DNA from: Paulownia fortunei
Lineage: Eukaryota; Streptophyta; Magnoliopsida; Lamiales; Paulowniaceae
Reading direction: 5' to 3'
Assembly (NCBI GenBank): GCA_019321725.1
Contig: JAGSPU010000063.1
Location: 806,001 to 870,000, forward strand
DNA: 64,000 nucleotides
Program-made: the position numbers and the translations under genes
Shown here: positions 37,601-48,154 of the stretch, piece by piece
Layout of the letters: the number at the start of each line of letters is the position of its first letter
Numbering within the stretch: the first letter of the stretch is position 1
The notes under the pieces: model-generated
Databases searched by the model: none
Told to the model about the DNA's origin: nothing
Seen by the model: only the letters and a program-made list of their open reading frames with translations

Positions 37601-40600
37601 GATAATTAAGAGGCTTAAAGCCAACGTTGGCGGCGCCATTTACACTGCCAATCTTCATTTATTCACACACACTAAAAGGTGACAACTTTTGCACAAATTG
37701 CGATGGCATTGACAAGTTTTCTTTTACTAAAAATGGCCAAATTAAAGAAAATTAATAGTTAATTCATATAAAAAATAGTAATAATTAATTATGTAAAATC
37801 TGTGTCTGTCTTGTGAAAAATGGCATGCTAAATATTCTTTCTTTTTCTTCTTCGTCCACGTGATTTTCGAACACAAGAAAAAAGAAAAAAATATTATTAA
37901 AATTTATGTTCGAAATTATTTGATATTGCATTTCGATTCTGATTATATGATGTTTAAATGTAAGTGTTTAGTTTGTAAATTATCTTTTAAATTAAAATTT
38001 TGAAATTTTCATCATTTATTTCATATTTATAAAAACTAAAATTTTTATATCGGTTTATTAGTGAATACATTTACAACAATCCTTTTATTTGAGTTTGCGT
38101 TTCATCTTCTTATTAAATAAATAATCGAACACATTAGGGCACATAAATTAGCATCTTGGCCTTCCTATTTTTGTCATGTCAAACTATAAAATGTGAATTT
38201 ACTGGTCAAATGCGAGGAGCTTAAGGTCAAAATTTAGGAATTTGAAGTCAGCAGCTCTGGCCCCATATAAAAACAGGACAAAATAATGGCTTACGCTTGC
38301 TTAAATAAATCTAATTTCGAAGCAGATATTATTGCGTTAAATCAATATCACCATTTCACCCAATAAATATTAGTTTAAGTGATAAAATTAAGGGTATTAA
38401 GTTTTAAGATATTAAATTTGAATTTTATTTTTATGTAAGTCTTTGTCTACTTTATAAATCATTACTACTTATTAAAGATTAATTGATATGATATAATTAA
38501 TTTATAAAAAAACATTTTGTATTGCAACATCATTATATTAATATCCTACTGCTAACAAATTTATTCAGTTAAATCCCACATAAATAGGAGTATAAATTTT
38601 CTCAAATTAATTGGACAATGTTCATAGATTTGTGAAATTCTTACATAGTCCCGTATCCCAAGATTACTCTATAAATTCGATTAGAAAAAGATATACATGG
38701 CAAGGGGATAACAATGTGTTTAGGGACCATTGTTAGTGGCGTCACCAGGACCCGAATTTATCAACAAAGGCTGCTCCACTTAATAATATCTCTGACGTTT
38801 TAATATTCTTTTAAAAAAAGAAAGAAAAATAAGTGAAAAAATAAAAAAAAAAGAAAAAGAAAAAAAGAAAGAAGAAGATTACTTTGTATAATGGTGTCAA
38901 CTGACCAATCTGTCAGCAGAAAATTTTGACAACAAATCAGCATCACCAATTGGACCGTTACGAGAGAAAGAGTTCCTTTTGGCAGGATACTGAGAATGAT
39001 TATTAAACAATCCAAACCCTTTTTTTTTTTTTTTCCTGACAATGGCCAAACTCTTTTCTTTGGTTGGACCACTCTGGGTCAGGGTGACAGTGAGTCACAT
39101 GAAATGGTAAATCACTACATCATGTTTTTAGGCATTGGATTCATTTTAGCATCATATTTGATAGTTTCACAATGAATATATTTAGAAATTCTTGCAAGAA
39201 CAGCAGCAGCCCATCAGCCTTTTTTCAGACCTTTTATTGTCCCTTGTCCAGACTTTTTGGTCCCTATTTTGCAGCAGGATTTTAGTCACACAAGTTTTTG
39301 TTGGATATTTTTTGTTGATATCTTCCGATGGATAATATAACCAATTGAAATCTTTTTTTTTTTTTTGAGAAAATGAATAATCGAATGCTTTCTCAACATG
39401 AGAGAAAAAATTGAAAAAAAAATTTCAAGAATCCCTATTTCCTAAAAGTTAACTGAAGTTTTGATAGAACACTCAGTCGAGCCAAAGTCAACGTATATGG
39501 AATAACCATAATTTTTTTTATGCGTATTCAAATCCATTCAACTCAATTGAAACAAGTAAGAAATTGAAGTATTAGATTCAATTTATCTCATATATCCAAC
39601 AATTTCGAAAGATTTTTTTTTTTTTTTTTCTGTTTGTACCTCACTAGTTAAAGCTCTTACTCTACAGCAGTTTGAACTTTGACGTTCAAATTGAAGGCCT
39701 AAAATTGCAATATTTTGCCATTTACATACCTAAAGCCAGAAAATTGAGGCTACTGGCACAAGCCCATCTGAATTATGGGCTATCCATGTTTGGTCCACAC
39801 AAAAAGGATATTAATTATGGGCTTTGTGGGAAAATTCAACAGTTCCTCACAGCCAACATTATTGTATGTATGAGTTGATTCCTAGGGTTTGTTTGATGTT
39901 AGCAACGGAAGAGCTGCATATTTAACAAGTAATTCTCAAAATTCTTTTAGTGGATCAAGTATAAATTTCAAAGATAATATATTATTACTGCAAATAAAAT
40001 GATATCAGTGTGCAAAATAATTTTGTAACGAATAATCAATAATCAATTCCAAAAACAGGCAATAATTTTGGTTCGTTCGCTCACATACAAACACTACGAC
40101 CACTGTTATATGCCGAGCCATGATATGTCGATTAATGAACATAGATGGTCAATACAGTGATCATGTTGTACTCCTATTGGATAATCAAACAATAATGAAA
40201 CTAGTTAGGTGCCGCCAAAATCCCCAAAAGGGCCCGAAACAAATGTAGGTCAATTTGAAAGTTTAACAAAAAATAAAACAATAATATTTCTTTCCATGTA
40301 ACAAAAGAAATCAATTTCAAAGGTTCAATTTTTTTATACAAGTACAAAAATGATAATTTCATATGCTTGATCCACTTTAATTCAAAAAAATTCATTGTTA
40401 ATTTTTTTTTTTTTGATTTCTTCTTTTTTTTGGAAACAAAAATCTAAAAGTTGAGACAATGATCGAGTGTTTGAGAAAATAACATATAGTAATTATAATA
40501 GAAATAAAAGTAGAAAGATATCAAGAATTACTTATCTCAAAGTGGAAAACTTGCTGATATCTCAAGAACCCCATAAGACAACTTCTCTATAATCGATAGT

Positions 40601-40884
40601 GACATAAGCTAGTTTTACTCGGTAGAAAAAATTAATTTCCCAAAATAACATAAATGACCTCATAACCAATAGGGATGCTAGATTGTAAAACCCTTGTACA
40701 ATTTCATATTAATCCATTAACTTAAAAAAAAAAAAAAACTATTTAATTCTACTCAGGAATATACATAAGATCCATTTCTTCCCGAAAATCAAATCAATGA
40801 AAATAGTGTGAGAAAATTAGTAATCAATTGTTAAGAAAACAGATCCCATCATTAATTCGTGCCTCCACACTATGTAGCAACTTT
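34640..40884. other. Long intergenic region
   Basis: About 6 kb of AT-rich sequence without a supported gene. It contains homopolymer and AT-rich tracts, a polypurine block (38810-38880) whose translation gives a spurious Phe/Leu-rich ORF, and an imperfect CACGTGTG palindrome near 36762. No transposase, reverse transcriptase or RNA gene motif was recognised. Confidence 0.5.
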
Positions 40885-41067
40885 TTAACAATTAGTTGTT
40901 GTTTTTCTCAATTTGATCAACTCCCATTTATTTTGTTTTGTTTATATTTTTTCCTCCAAACAAACGTGATAGTGACCATATCAAATTTGCATGGAAACCT
41001 ATACAATCTCTGTCAGAATCTTTCACAATTCTAATGGCCCAAGAATTCTAATACCCTTTAAAATCTC

Positions 41068-41100
<33 letters not shown>

Positions 41101-41241
41101 CTGTGTGTGTGTTTTGGCGAAGCATAATATTTGTTGATAGAGCCTGGAATGGATAATCAAAACTCGTATTTCACTTTAATAGAAAAACTCGGGATATTAC
41201 AATTTACAACAACCGCTTTCGAGAAACGTTTGCACCAAAGT

Positions 41242-41250
41242 CTATAAATA
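41242..41250 (+). promoter_or_regulatory. TATA box of TFIIB locus A
   Basis: CTATAAATA lies about 100 bases upstream of the ATG at 41348. The same TATA and flanks recur in locus D (61737-61745, minus strand), so the core promoter was copied with the gene. Confidence 0.75.
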
Positions 41251-41266
41251 CCCGCCAATCCCCCTT

Positions 41267-41314
41267 ACCTTGAGAGACACCTTGAGAAGTAGAGACACCT
41301 TGAAAAGTAGAGAC
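41267..41314 (+). repeat. 18-base tandem repeat in the leader of TFIIB locus A
   Basis: ACCTTGAGAAGTAGAGAC (41279-41296) is followed by ACCTTGAAAAGTAGAGAC (41297-41314) and preceded by a shortened unit ACCTTGAGAGAC. Locus D has only one unit at the matching place. Confidence 0.85.
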
Positions 41315-41347
41315 TTGGTTACGTAAGACTCAAAAGAACTAGTTACA

Positions 41348-43472
41348 ATGTCAGAGGAAAGTTATTGTACGGACTGCCGGAGAGAGACGGTGGTGGTATT
41401 GGACAGGGCATCCGGCGACGCCGTTTGCACGGAATGCGGCCTCGTTTTGGAGTCCCATTTCATTGACGAGACGGCCGAGTGGCGGAACTTCGCTGATGAC
41501 AAGGACGATCATGACCCGAACCGTGTCGGAGCGCCTGTTGATCCGCTCCTCGCCGACGCTGCCCTCTCCACTGTTGTTTCTAATGGTCCGATTTCTGGGT
41601 TGACCGGTGGAGAACGCCATGGATACCACGCTGTTGTTTCCGATGGTCATAAGATTTCGGGGTTGAGCTGGAGGCTGAACCGCCGCAATGATCCGTACCA
41701 GGCTATTGTATCTGCCTTTACAACCATTGCTGAAATGGCTGATAGGTCTGTGGACTTGTGGTTGACTATTTTCTTGTCACTGCAATTTTCTTGCGATCCG
41801 TAATCTGAATGTGCCTTTTGCTTGTGATTTCTTGGTTAAATCTGATCGTAATTATGCTATCATATTACATTTGAAACTCAAATTAATATAATGTCTTCTT
41901 TGTTGTTACAGGTTGAGCCTTCTTGCTACCATCAAGGTATAGTTCTTGTTCCTCGATAAATCATAGAATTTTGTGCATCCCTCTGATATTGTAAGAAAAA
42001 ATAAGATTTAATAAGGTTAATCAGGAAGAAAGATTTTTCAAGAGGGTATACTACGATGACAAGAATCACCTAACTTGTGTATTTTTAAATCCTTGTTGGT
42101 TGTCTGTGGGAATAACCCTGATTTTATAGCCGATTAGAGATGAACAAAAAAAATGTAGTTAATGTAATGGAAGCATAATCTAAAAAAAAAAAGGTATTAA
42201 TGTAATGGAAGCGTAATCTATAAAAGAAGTAGTTAATATAATGGAAGCATAATCTATAAATCCTAATGCTTGATCATTTAGCATTATGACATGCATTATT
42301 TAGACATATATTTCAGCTTTTAATTGTAAAACCAAGATTACTTTTGAAGTTATATGGAGTTTTGGTCCTCTATCGTTATTCTCTAATATCAACTTTTAAA
42401 CGTTTTTTTAATTTTGATATGAAGGATGGAGCCTGTCATATATATAAAAAGTTATATGATCAGAAGTCTACGAGAGGGAAAAAAGTTGAAACTCTAGCGG
42501 CTGCTTGCATTTTCATTGCCTGCAGACAAGAGGGCATATCGCGCACTATAAAAGGTGTCTGTTAACTTAGTACTTTACAATATTGGATATGATCTCTGGT
42601 TTTAATATCATCCTTTTTGAACTCCTCCTCTAAATCTGTGGGTGACTGAATGTGAACCAGAAATCTGCTCTGTCCTGAATGGAGCTACAAAGAGAGAATT
42701 CACTCGAGCTGTAGATTTCATCAGGAAACATTTGAAGGAGGAGATGGGTGAATCAGTAAATAAGGTAACTGCAAATACAGGAGATTATCTGGTTAGTGCA
42801 TTGTCACTGTGATCTATAACACATAATCTTCTTTTTACATTAGCAAAATTGTAGTCATAGGTTTGTCTTCTGTTTTCAGAGACGTTTTTGTTGTAAGCTT
42901 GGTATGAGCAATGAAGACATTAGAACTGTTCGAAAAACTATCCAGAAGTCAGAAGAGCTCGATATAAGGTGCTTATGTTCTTGCACGAATCTTGTCATAT
43001 GATCAGTATTGTTTATAATTCTGCATGAATGTTGTTAATTAGTGAAATTTGTGACCAAATGATAACAGTTCTGTTTGTCCTTGTCCTTACAGGAGGAGTC
43101 CTATATCCATTGCCGCAGCTGTCATATTCATGATAAACCAGCTCTCAGGCTCAAAGAAATCCCTCAGAGGTAATTTTAAGCTCCTTAAGCCGATAAATGG
43201 ACTCAAATTCTGGGATTTTACTGCAAGAACTAGTCTCCTAAATTTAATATTGATTTAATGATTGATCTGGGTAAATATATATAGATGCATTTTTCACTCT
43301 TTATCTGAAGGGAATTGGTATACATAATGTAGAAATTGCTGACGCAACGACAGTAGCAGAAGGGACAATCAAGAATGCCTTCAGAGATCTCCAGCCTTAT
43401 GCACAAGGGATACTACCAGAATCCTATGTAAAGGGGAGGGATCTCAAGAACATCGGCTGTCTGAAAGCCTAG
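41348..43472 (+). CDS. TFIIB-like transcription factor, diverged paralog (locus A)
   Basis: Seven exons: 41348-41745, 41912-41936, 42425-42554, 42661-42791, 42880-42968, 43093-43169 and 43333-43472, all GT-AG, open throughout, 329 residues, stop TAG. Exons 2-7 have exactly the sizes and phases of TFIIB locus C. Residues 1-60 form the zinc ribbon (YCTDC, then [14 protein letters not shown]) and the acidic [10 protein letters not shown] motif. Two cyclin folds follow ([56 protein letters not shown]). TFIIB bridges TBP-bound promoter DNA and RNA polymerase II. The B-reader/B-linker region is abnormal: the canonical [10 protein letters not shown] segment is replaced by two copies of a VVS-G--ISGL unit created by a 60-base tandem duplication (41571-41603 and 41631-41667). 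The usual IIPxWYA near the C-terminus is ILPESYV. It may be a specialised or dominant-negative form, or decaying; expression is unknown. Confidence 0.9.
41571..41667 (+). repeat. In-frame 60-base tandem duplication in TFIIB-A exon 1
   Basis: CTGTTGTTTC-TAATGGTC at 41571 and CTGTTGTTTC-CGATGGTC at 41631 start the two copies, each ending in a GGGTTGA block. The period of 60 adds 20 codons without shifting the frame. Confidence 0.85.
42154..42262 (+). repeat. Minisatellite in intron 3 of TFIIB locus A
   Basis: Three units of about 36 bases share AATGGAAGC-TAATCTA. The same array is present in the matching intron of locus D (about 60720-60835), so it predates the duplication. Confidence 0.85.
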
Positions 43473-43640
43473 AAAACAGAAGAATGAATGAAGAATTGCT
43501 TATGGCATAATTTCTTAGGTTTTTTGGTTGAATAGTGCAACTTGTATATATAAGTAAAAGGTGGGGGACTATGACTATTGTCGTCAAAGATTGCATTACA
43601 AGAATATATATCATCTATATTTTCACCCAAATTCTTGATA

Positions 43641-44620
43641 ATGAGAATCAAACTGCTCTAATGGTAACTCAAAAATTCATATTAATCTTTATATTTTGCA
43701 GTCGGATCTTGGCCAAGTGTTAAAATGTTGGAAAAAAGGAAAAATAAAATAAAGGAACAGGGAAAGACAGAAAAAAAGGGGAGATTTATAATGTGAGAGA
43801 AATAGTAATTTTTGAAAAAGGATTTCCAACTTAGCCTTAATGTTTCATCACTTGGCTAAGTAACATTAAATTAACTTATCATACTTCCTAATAAGAGTCT
43901 TTATTAATTCTATAATAATCACGCAAATTTTATTATTGTAATGCTGCTGGAGTCTTGAAATAAAAATTTAAGAAACCAAGAACACTTTCAGACTTAGTTC
44001 TCTCAAATTTTGTTGAACCATTGGAAAAAGAAAAGTAGAGAAGCTAATATTAATCCAAGGATATATGTATACAATATATATAAGAAAAAAATAATGATGG
44101 TGCTAATTACCTTCTCACATTTTTGATTGATTATACGTCACATCAATTTAAGGCCTGTTGATTTTAGTATCTCTTCTTCTTTAATTAGAATTATTCAATA
44201 ATAATTACATAAATTAATAATTAGAGAAATAAACATGTATACATACATACATACATACAAACATATATATATATATATTTGATTTCATTTTTTATTTCAT
44301 TTTCATGGTCAATTTTCAATTTTCACGTTTAAATCCCATTACATTACGAGAATATGAAGATAAATTATTATCTAATTAATTAGTAAAATTTAATAATTTC
44401 TAAATTAGTCAAATGCGAATGATATGGATCATATTTGGATAAATAGGTACAATAGGATTAAAAATAATGGTTAGAGATATGAAAACAAAAACAAATGATA
44501 TTTTTATTAAAAAGAAAATTAAAAAAAAAGTTAAATAGTAGAAAGCAAATGAAACCAAACAGGCTTGGGACTCTTCGAAAAGTAGGAGCATCCTTTTCCA
44601 TATAGAAAACCAAATCAACT
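43641..44620. other. Spacer between TFIIB-A and the first tail-anchored protein gene
   Basis: AT-rich spacer with an ACAT microsatellite (about 44239-44262) running into an AT run. No coding region or RNA gene is supported. Confidence 0.5.
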
Positions 44621-44631
44621 CTATATATAAA
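44621..44631 (+). promoter_or_regulatory. Candidate TATA box of the first tail-anchored protein gene
   Basis: CTATATATAAA lies about 110 bases upstream of the ATG at 44734. Confidence 0.5.
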
Positions 44632-44733
44632 ACCACAACTTAATTTGTACCTAAATAAATACAGATAGATTATTATTGAACCAAATTTACGTACTGAATT
44701 CTCAGAGTTACACATAGTGATCACAAAAGAACA

Positions 44734-45093
44734 ATGGAAACGAAGTTGGAAAACCCTTTCGCTTTGTTAACCAACTTGGAAGGCGATGACAACCCACCTT
44801 CGGCTGCCGAGAAGCCGCCGTCGCCGACGGTGGAGGACTGGCTGAGCGCCACCAAGAAGGCGCCGCGTAGCAATGGAAGGCCGAAAGGTCGCAGGAATCA
44901 AGAGCACTACCAAAACCAAGATCAAGATCAGTGCAAACGTGAAGAGTCTAAAGTTGACAAGAAGAGAAAATTGACCAAAGGAGTAAAGATTTGGTCAAGA
45001 TTGAGAAAGAGTTTAAGTATTTTCTTTTTATTTGCTCTATTTTTCGTATGGACTTCTCCATTAATCGTGGTTATTTCTCAGTTGTTGCATTAG
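44734..45093 (+). CDS. Small tail-anchored protein of unknown function, copy 1 (119 aa)
   Basis: A single-exon ORF of 119 residues. I do not recognise a named family. The N-terminus has KLENPFALLTNLEGDD, which faintly recalls the NPFDLL motif of Stm1/HABP4-type RNA-binding proteins; this is only a suggestion. The middle (about 40-90) is strongly basic and hydrophilic (RSNGRPKGRR, EESKVDKKRK). The C-terminus (about 94-117) is one hydrophobic segment (SIFFLFALFFVWTSPLIVV) with only two residues after it, as in tail-anchored membrane proteins. Coding status is supported by a TATA box and by a paralog at 46653 that conserves both ends, length and frame with many substitutions. No signal peptide is seen. 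Likely location is the ER or another membrane with the basic part in the cytosol. Confidence 0.75.
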   Translation: METKLENPFALLTNLEGDDNPPSAAEKPPSPTVEDWLSATKKAPRSNGRPKGRRNQEHYQNQDQDQCKREESKVDKKRKLTKGVKIWSRLRKSLSIFFLFALFFVWTSPLIVVISQLLH

Positions 45094-46554
45094 ATATTTA
45101 GGAGGTTCTTCTTTGTTCTAAAACTAGCCTTCTCTCAAAGTATGAGATGATTTGGTGTGCATAAATTTTGCGTATAAAATATCTTTTAAAATATATATTT
45201 AATTATAAATCATTTGGAATGCATATGTGATATGAATATGAAGCGTCCAACTAAAATACGGAGAATTCAAATTAATTGTCCAATATTTTTTTTTCTTATT
45301 GTGGTTTGTGAATTGTTTGAAAATTTTGAAGGTGTTAATCTACCTGGAATTCTTGTTATATATGTCCTGCAAGTATAGTTAGAATTAGATTATTGAAAAT
45401 CAAAGAAGGTTGTTGGCTTGGATAAAACCATTGCCCTCTTTTCTATGTTCTGATTGATATTTTATTTCATATTTTCATTTTGCAGTCACACTAAATTTGT
45501 CATATCATTCATGTTAAATAAAAATTTAAGATTTTTTTTATATATTTGACTAGTATATATATGTATAAAGTGAAATTTGAAACAAAATACCCCAAATAAA
45601 AGTAAAGGAGGATCTAAATTGATAATTGATATGCAAATAGTTCCAAAAATCGACTCTGATATGGAAATACCTACCTATCCTCTTATATTTGAATACTTGT
45701 TCTATTCTAAATCACTAAGAAAAAAATGCCAAAAAGACCTCCTGATTCTATTCCTAAAAAAATTTAAATCTATAAATCAAATTTTTATTAAAAATTTCAA
45801 ATAATCAAAAGAATAATAAGTTTGAAATTCTTAAACACAAAATAAGAATTTCTTTTTTATTTAAAAATCACTTTCTTTAACAAGAATCCTATGTGAAGAC
45901 AAGATAATTTGTCTAAACGTAACATATAAAGTTTGCAACTAAAGAATGAAATAAAATCACGTAATATTGGGCGCAATAATTGTTTAGATATATAGCGCAT
46001 GTCCTTGTATGTAATATTCATACGAATATATGGAAAATTTCTGAAATATTGATTGTAATTAATTAGTGTTATGACTCCGAAATAAACTCCAAGTTTAAGT
46101 ATTAACTGACAAGAAAATGGCTGGGAAACACAATGAAAGCTTATCATCAATTGTGTCTTAAATACACTACAAAGCTCAATTATTAATGTTGCCAAAGAAC
46201 TAAAATTTGTCAAAAATTACTACTTTCAGCAAATGAGCAAATTTCAGGGTCTACCAGACAATAGTTTTATTATAAATTCTATTGAATGTTATATTGCAGT
46301 GCGCTAATTATCTCTACATGTAAATTAATGTTTTATTGTATTGCGCCAATAAATTTTATGGTAAAATTGTAAAGATAATCAATACAATTAAATATAAAAT
46401 ATAATATAATTTGTGATACAAAATATGTATTGTACGTAGCTAACATGTGAACCAAAAGAGAAAAAAAAAATTAAACAAATCTTCCTCGTGTCCCTCATCC
46501 AATTTTAAAAAACAGAAAAACTCTCAGTATCCGTACAAATAAATGTCTTTTTCA
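45094..46554. other. Spacer with a copied segment
   Basis: No gene supported. From about 46020 the sequence is a diverged copy of the DNA downstream of TFIIB-B (about 47840-48150): both contain ATATTGATTGTAATT-ATTAGT, then CCAAGTTT, then AATCTTCCTCGTG. Confidence 0.6.
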
Positions 46555-46620
46555 GCATGGTTCCCTGAAAATATATCAAGGGCTGCAGAGATTCTTGAGG
46601 TTCTCTTCAAGAAGGGGGAG
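46555..46620 (-). pseudogene. Fragment of the TFIIB 3' end
   Basis: ATATATCAAGGGCTGCAGAG, followed by ATTCTTGAGGTTCTCTT, matches 48150-48187 almost exactly. That is the stop and last ten codons (EDLKNLCSP) of TFIIB-B on the minus strand, plus its downstream flank. The match breaks off inside the last exon. The fragment sits 33 bases before the start codon of the second tail-anchored gene. Confidence 0.8.
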
Positions 46621-46652
46621 TTCTACTTACTTTTCCAATTAGAATTCAACCA

Positions 46653-47015
46653 ATGGCAATGAAGTTGGAAAATTCTTTTGCTTTGTTAGCCAACTTGGAA
46701 GGCGACCACGACCCAACATCCGCCGCCAGGAAGCCGACGTCGGCAGCGGTGGAGGAGCGGCTGAGCAGGACCAAGAAGGCGTCGCCTTGTCCTCCTTCTG
46801 AACGTAGCAATGGAAGGAAGAAAGGTCGTAGGACTCAGGAGCACAAGAAAGATCAAAATGAGGGTAAAAGTGAAGAGTCTAAAGTTGACAAGAAGACCAA
46901 ACCTATTGAAGGAACAAATGTTTGGCCACGATTGAGAAAGTTTTTATGTATTTTCTTTTTATTTGCTCTATTTTTTTTCGTGGGCTTCTCCATTATTCGT
47001 AGTAATCATTTCTAA
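46653..47015 (+). CDS. Small tail-anchored protein of unknown function, copy 2 (120 aa)
   Basis: Paralog of the 44734 gene, 120 residues, single exon, same strand, 1.9 kb downstream. Shared blocks are KLENSFALLANLEGD at the N-terminus, LSRTKKA, RSNGRKKGRR-QEH, EESKVDKK, W-RLRK and the hydrophobic tail IFFLFALFF (about 97-115). Copy 2 has a short CPPSE insertion and a different last few residues (IRSNHF). The aligned Met of MAMKLEN against METKLEN supports this start. Conserved frame with many silent and amino-acid changes suggests both were under selection for some time. No TATA box as clear as that of copy 1 is visible; instead, a TFIIB 3' fragment lies directly upstream. The function is unknown. 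Confidence 0.72.
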   Translation: MAMKLENSFALLANLEGDHDPTSAARKPTSAAVEERLSRTKKASPCPPSERSNGRKKGRRTQEHKKDQNEGKSEESKVDKKTKPIEGTNVWPRLRKFLCIFFLFALFFFVGFSIIRSNHF

Positions 47016-48154
47016 TTTGTTAGAGTAAATATTTAGTGCTATTTTTTTTTTTCATTTTTAGTTATGATTCAATAATATAAAAAATAAAAGGTGTTGGTCT
47101 TATTTGCATAAAAATTTAATCTTTGTTAGTAGTTATAACTTTTCATTCGCGACAAATATTCACTACTGCAATTAGAATAAGAACCAAAACTACGAATCCG
47201 ATTGAAGCAATTGCTTTGAAATGGATTGTTACTTTTGAAATTTATTTGGGCGATATTAGGATAAAAAATCAATTGATTCGATATATGGGTTAACGAAATA
47301 TTAAGCCATCATTGTAGTAATATCTTTTCAACGGTTGGATTTATTAACGTGGTTAATAATTTTTACTTTTTCCGTCAAACTTATCAATTTATTAGTAATA
47401 TGGTAATGAGTAAAGAAATAAATAATTTATTCTTTTCTGTAACCTAAATAAATAATACTAAAAGAAAATTTGAATAGACGCTGTGAAAGTGAGCAAGTTG
47501 GTGTTATTAAACAAAATCTATAAACTATCATAGTTTGTGAGATTGAATTTTTTTTTGAGAATTTATGAAAAAATATTATGATGGAAAAACAAACAAACTT
47601 ACAAATGTGTTGTATGTGAGATATATATGTATATATGTGCAATATATATATATATATACACATGTATGCACAGCTATCAATTTGTGGAATAGACGGAATT
47701 TAATTATTGAACGCACCAGATGGATTTTAAGCAAATGAATCAGATTGAGGAAATCTATGCACACCCTGCAGCATCCACGAAATGTTTAGACAGCACAAAT
47801 CCTTGCAGGAATCCATGAAAACATGACAAAGACAAGTTCTAAGATATTGATTGTAATTGATTAGTCGTTACAATTGTTAAATAAATTACAATAAAGTAAA
47901 ATCCAAGTTTCAGTCTTTCAAACAAGGAAAACTACTGAATAACGAAATAAAAATTTTCAAGGGTTCTTGAAAAAAAATAAAATTGTTTTACCTTCGATGT
48001 AAATTATTGCTTTTAGCAATGAACATATTTCATGACCCTGTGTATACCTAACCAAGTAACCATATCTTGAAAAAAACAAAATTAACTAAATAAATCTTCC
48101 TCGTGACCCCGCACAAACATTAATCTTTTTTCAGCATAGTTTGCTCATAATATA
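47016..48154. other. Spacer between tail-anchored copy 2 and TFIIB-B
   Basis: AT-rich, with a TA microsatellite near 47643-47656. The part from about 47840 is the 3' flank of TFIIB-B, duplicated at 46020-46620. No further gene is supported. Confidence 0.5.

Larger units (their letters stand above)
40885..43640 (+). repeat. Inverted-duplication arm 1 (contains TFIIB locus A)
   Basis: The arm pairs with the reverse complement of about 59435-62155. Homology begins upstream of the promoter (CTCCCATTTATTTTGTTTTG here; the counterpart is inside 62090-62130), continues through a TA/TG microsatellite, TATA box, seven exons and all introns, and ends just past the 3' region (GCTTATGGCATAATTT, then CAAAGATTGCAT). 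Identity is very high by eye, with small indels. Confidence 0.9.

Noticed and set aside
38800..39072. Hydrophobic 90-residue ORF on the minus strand
   Set aside because: The hydrophobic part comes from a polypurine/polypyrimidine tract; no homologous copy or promoter supports it.
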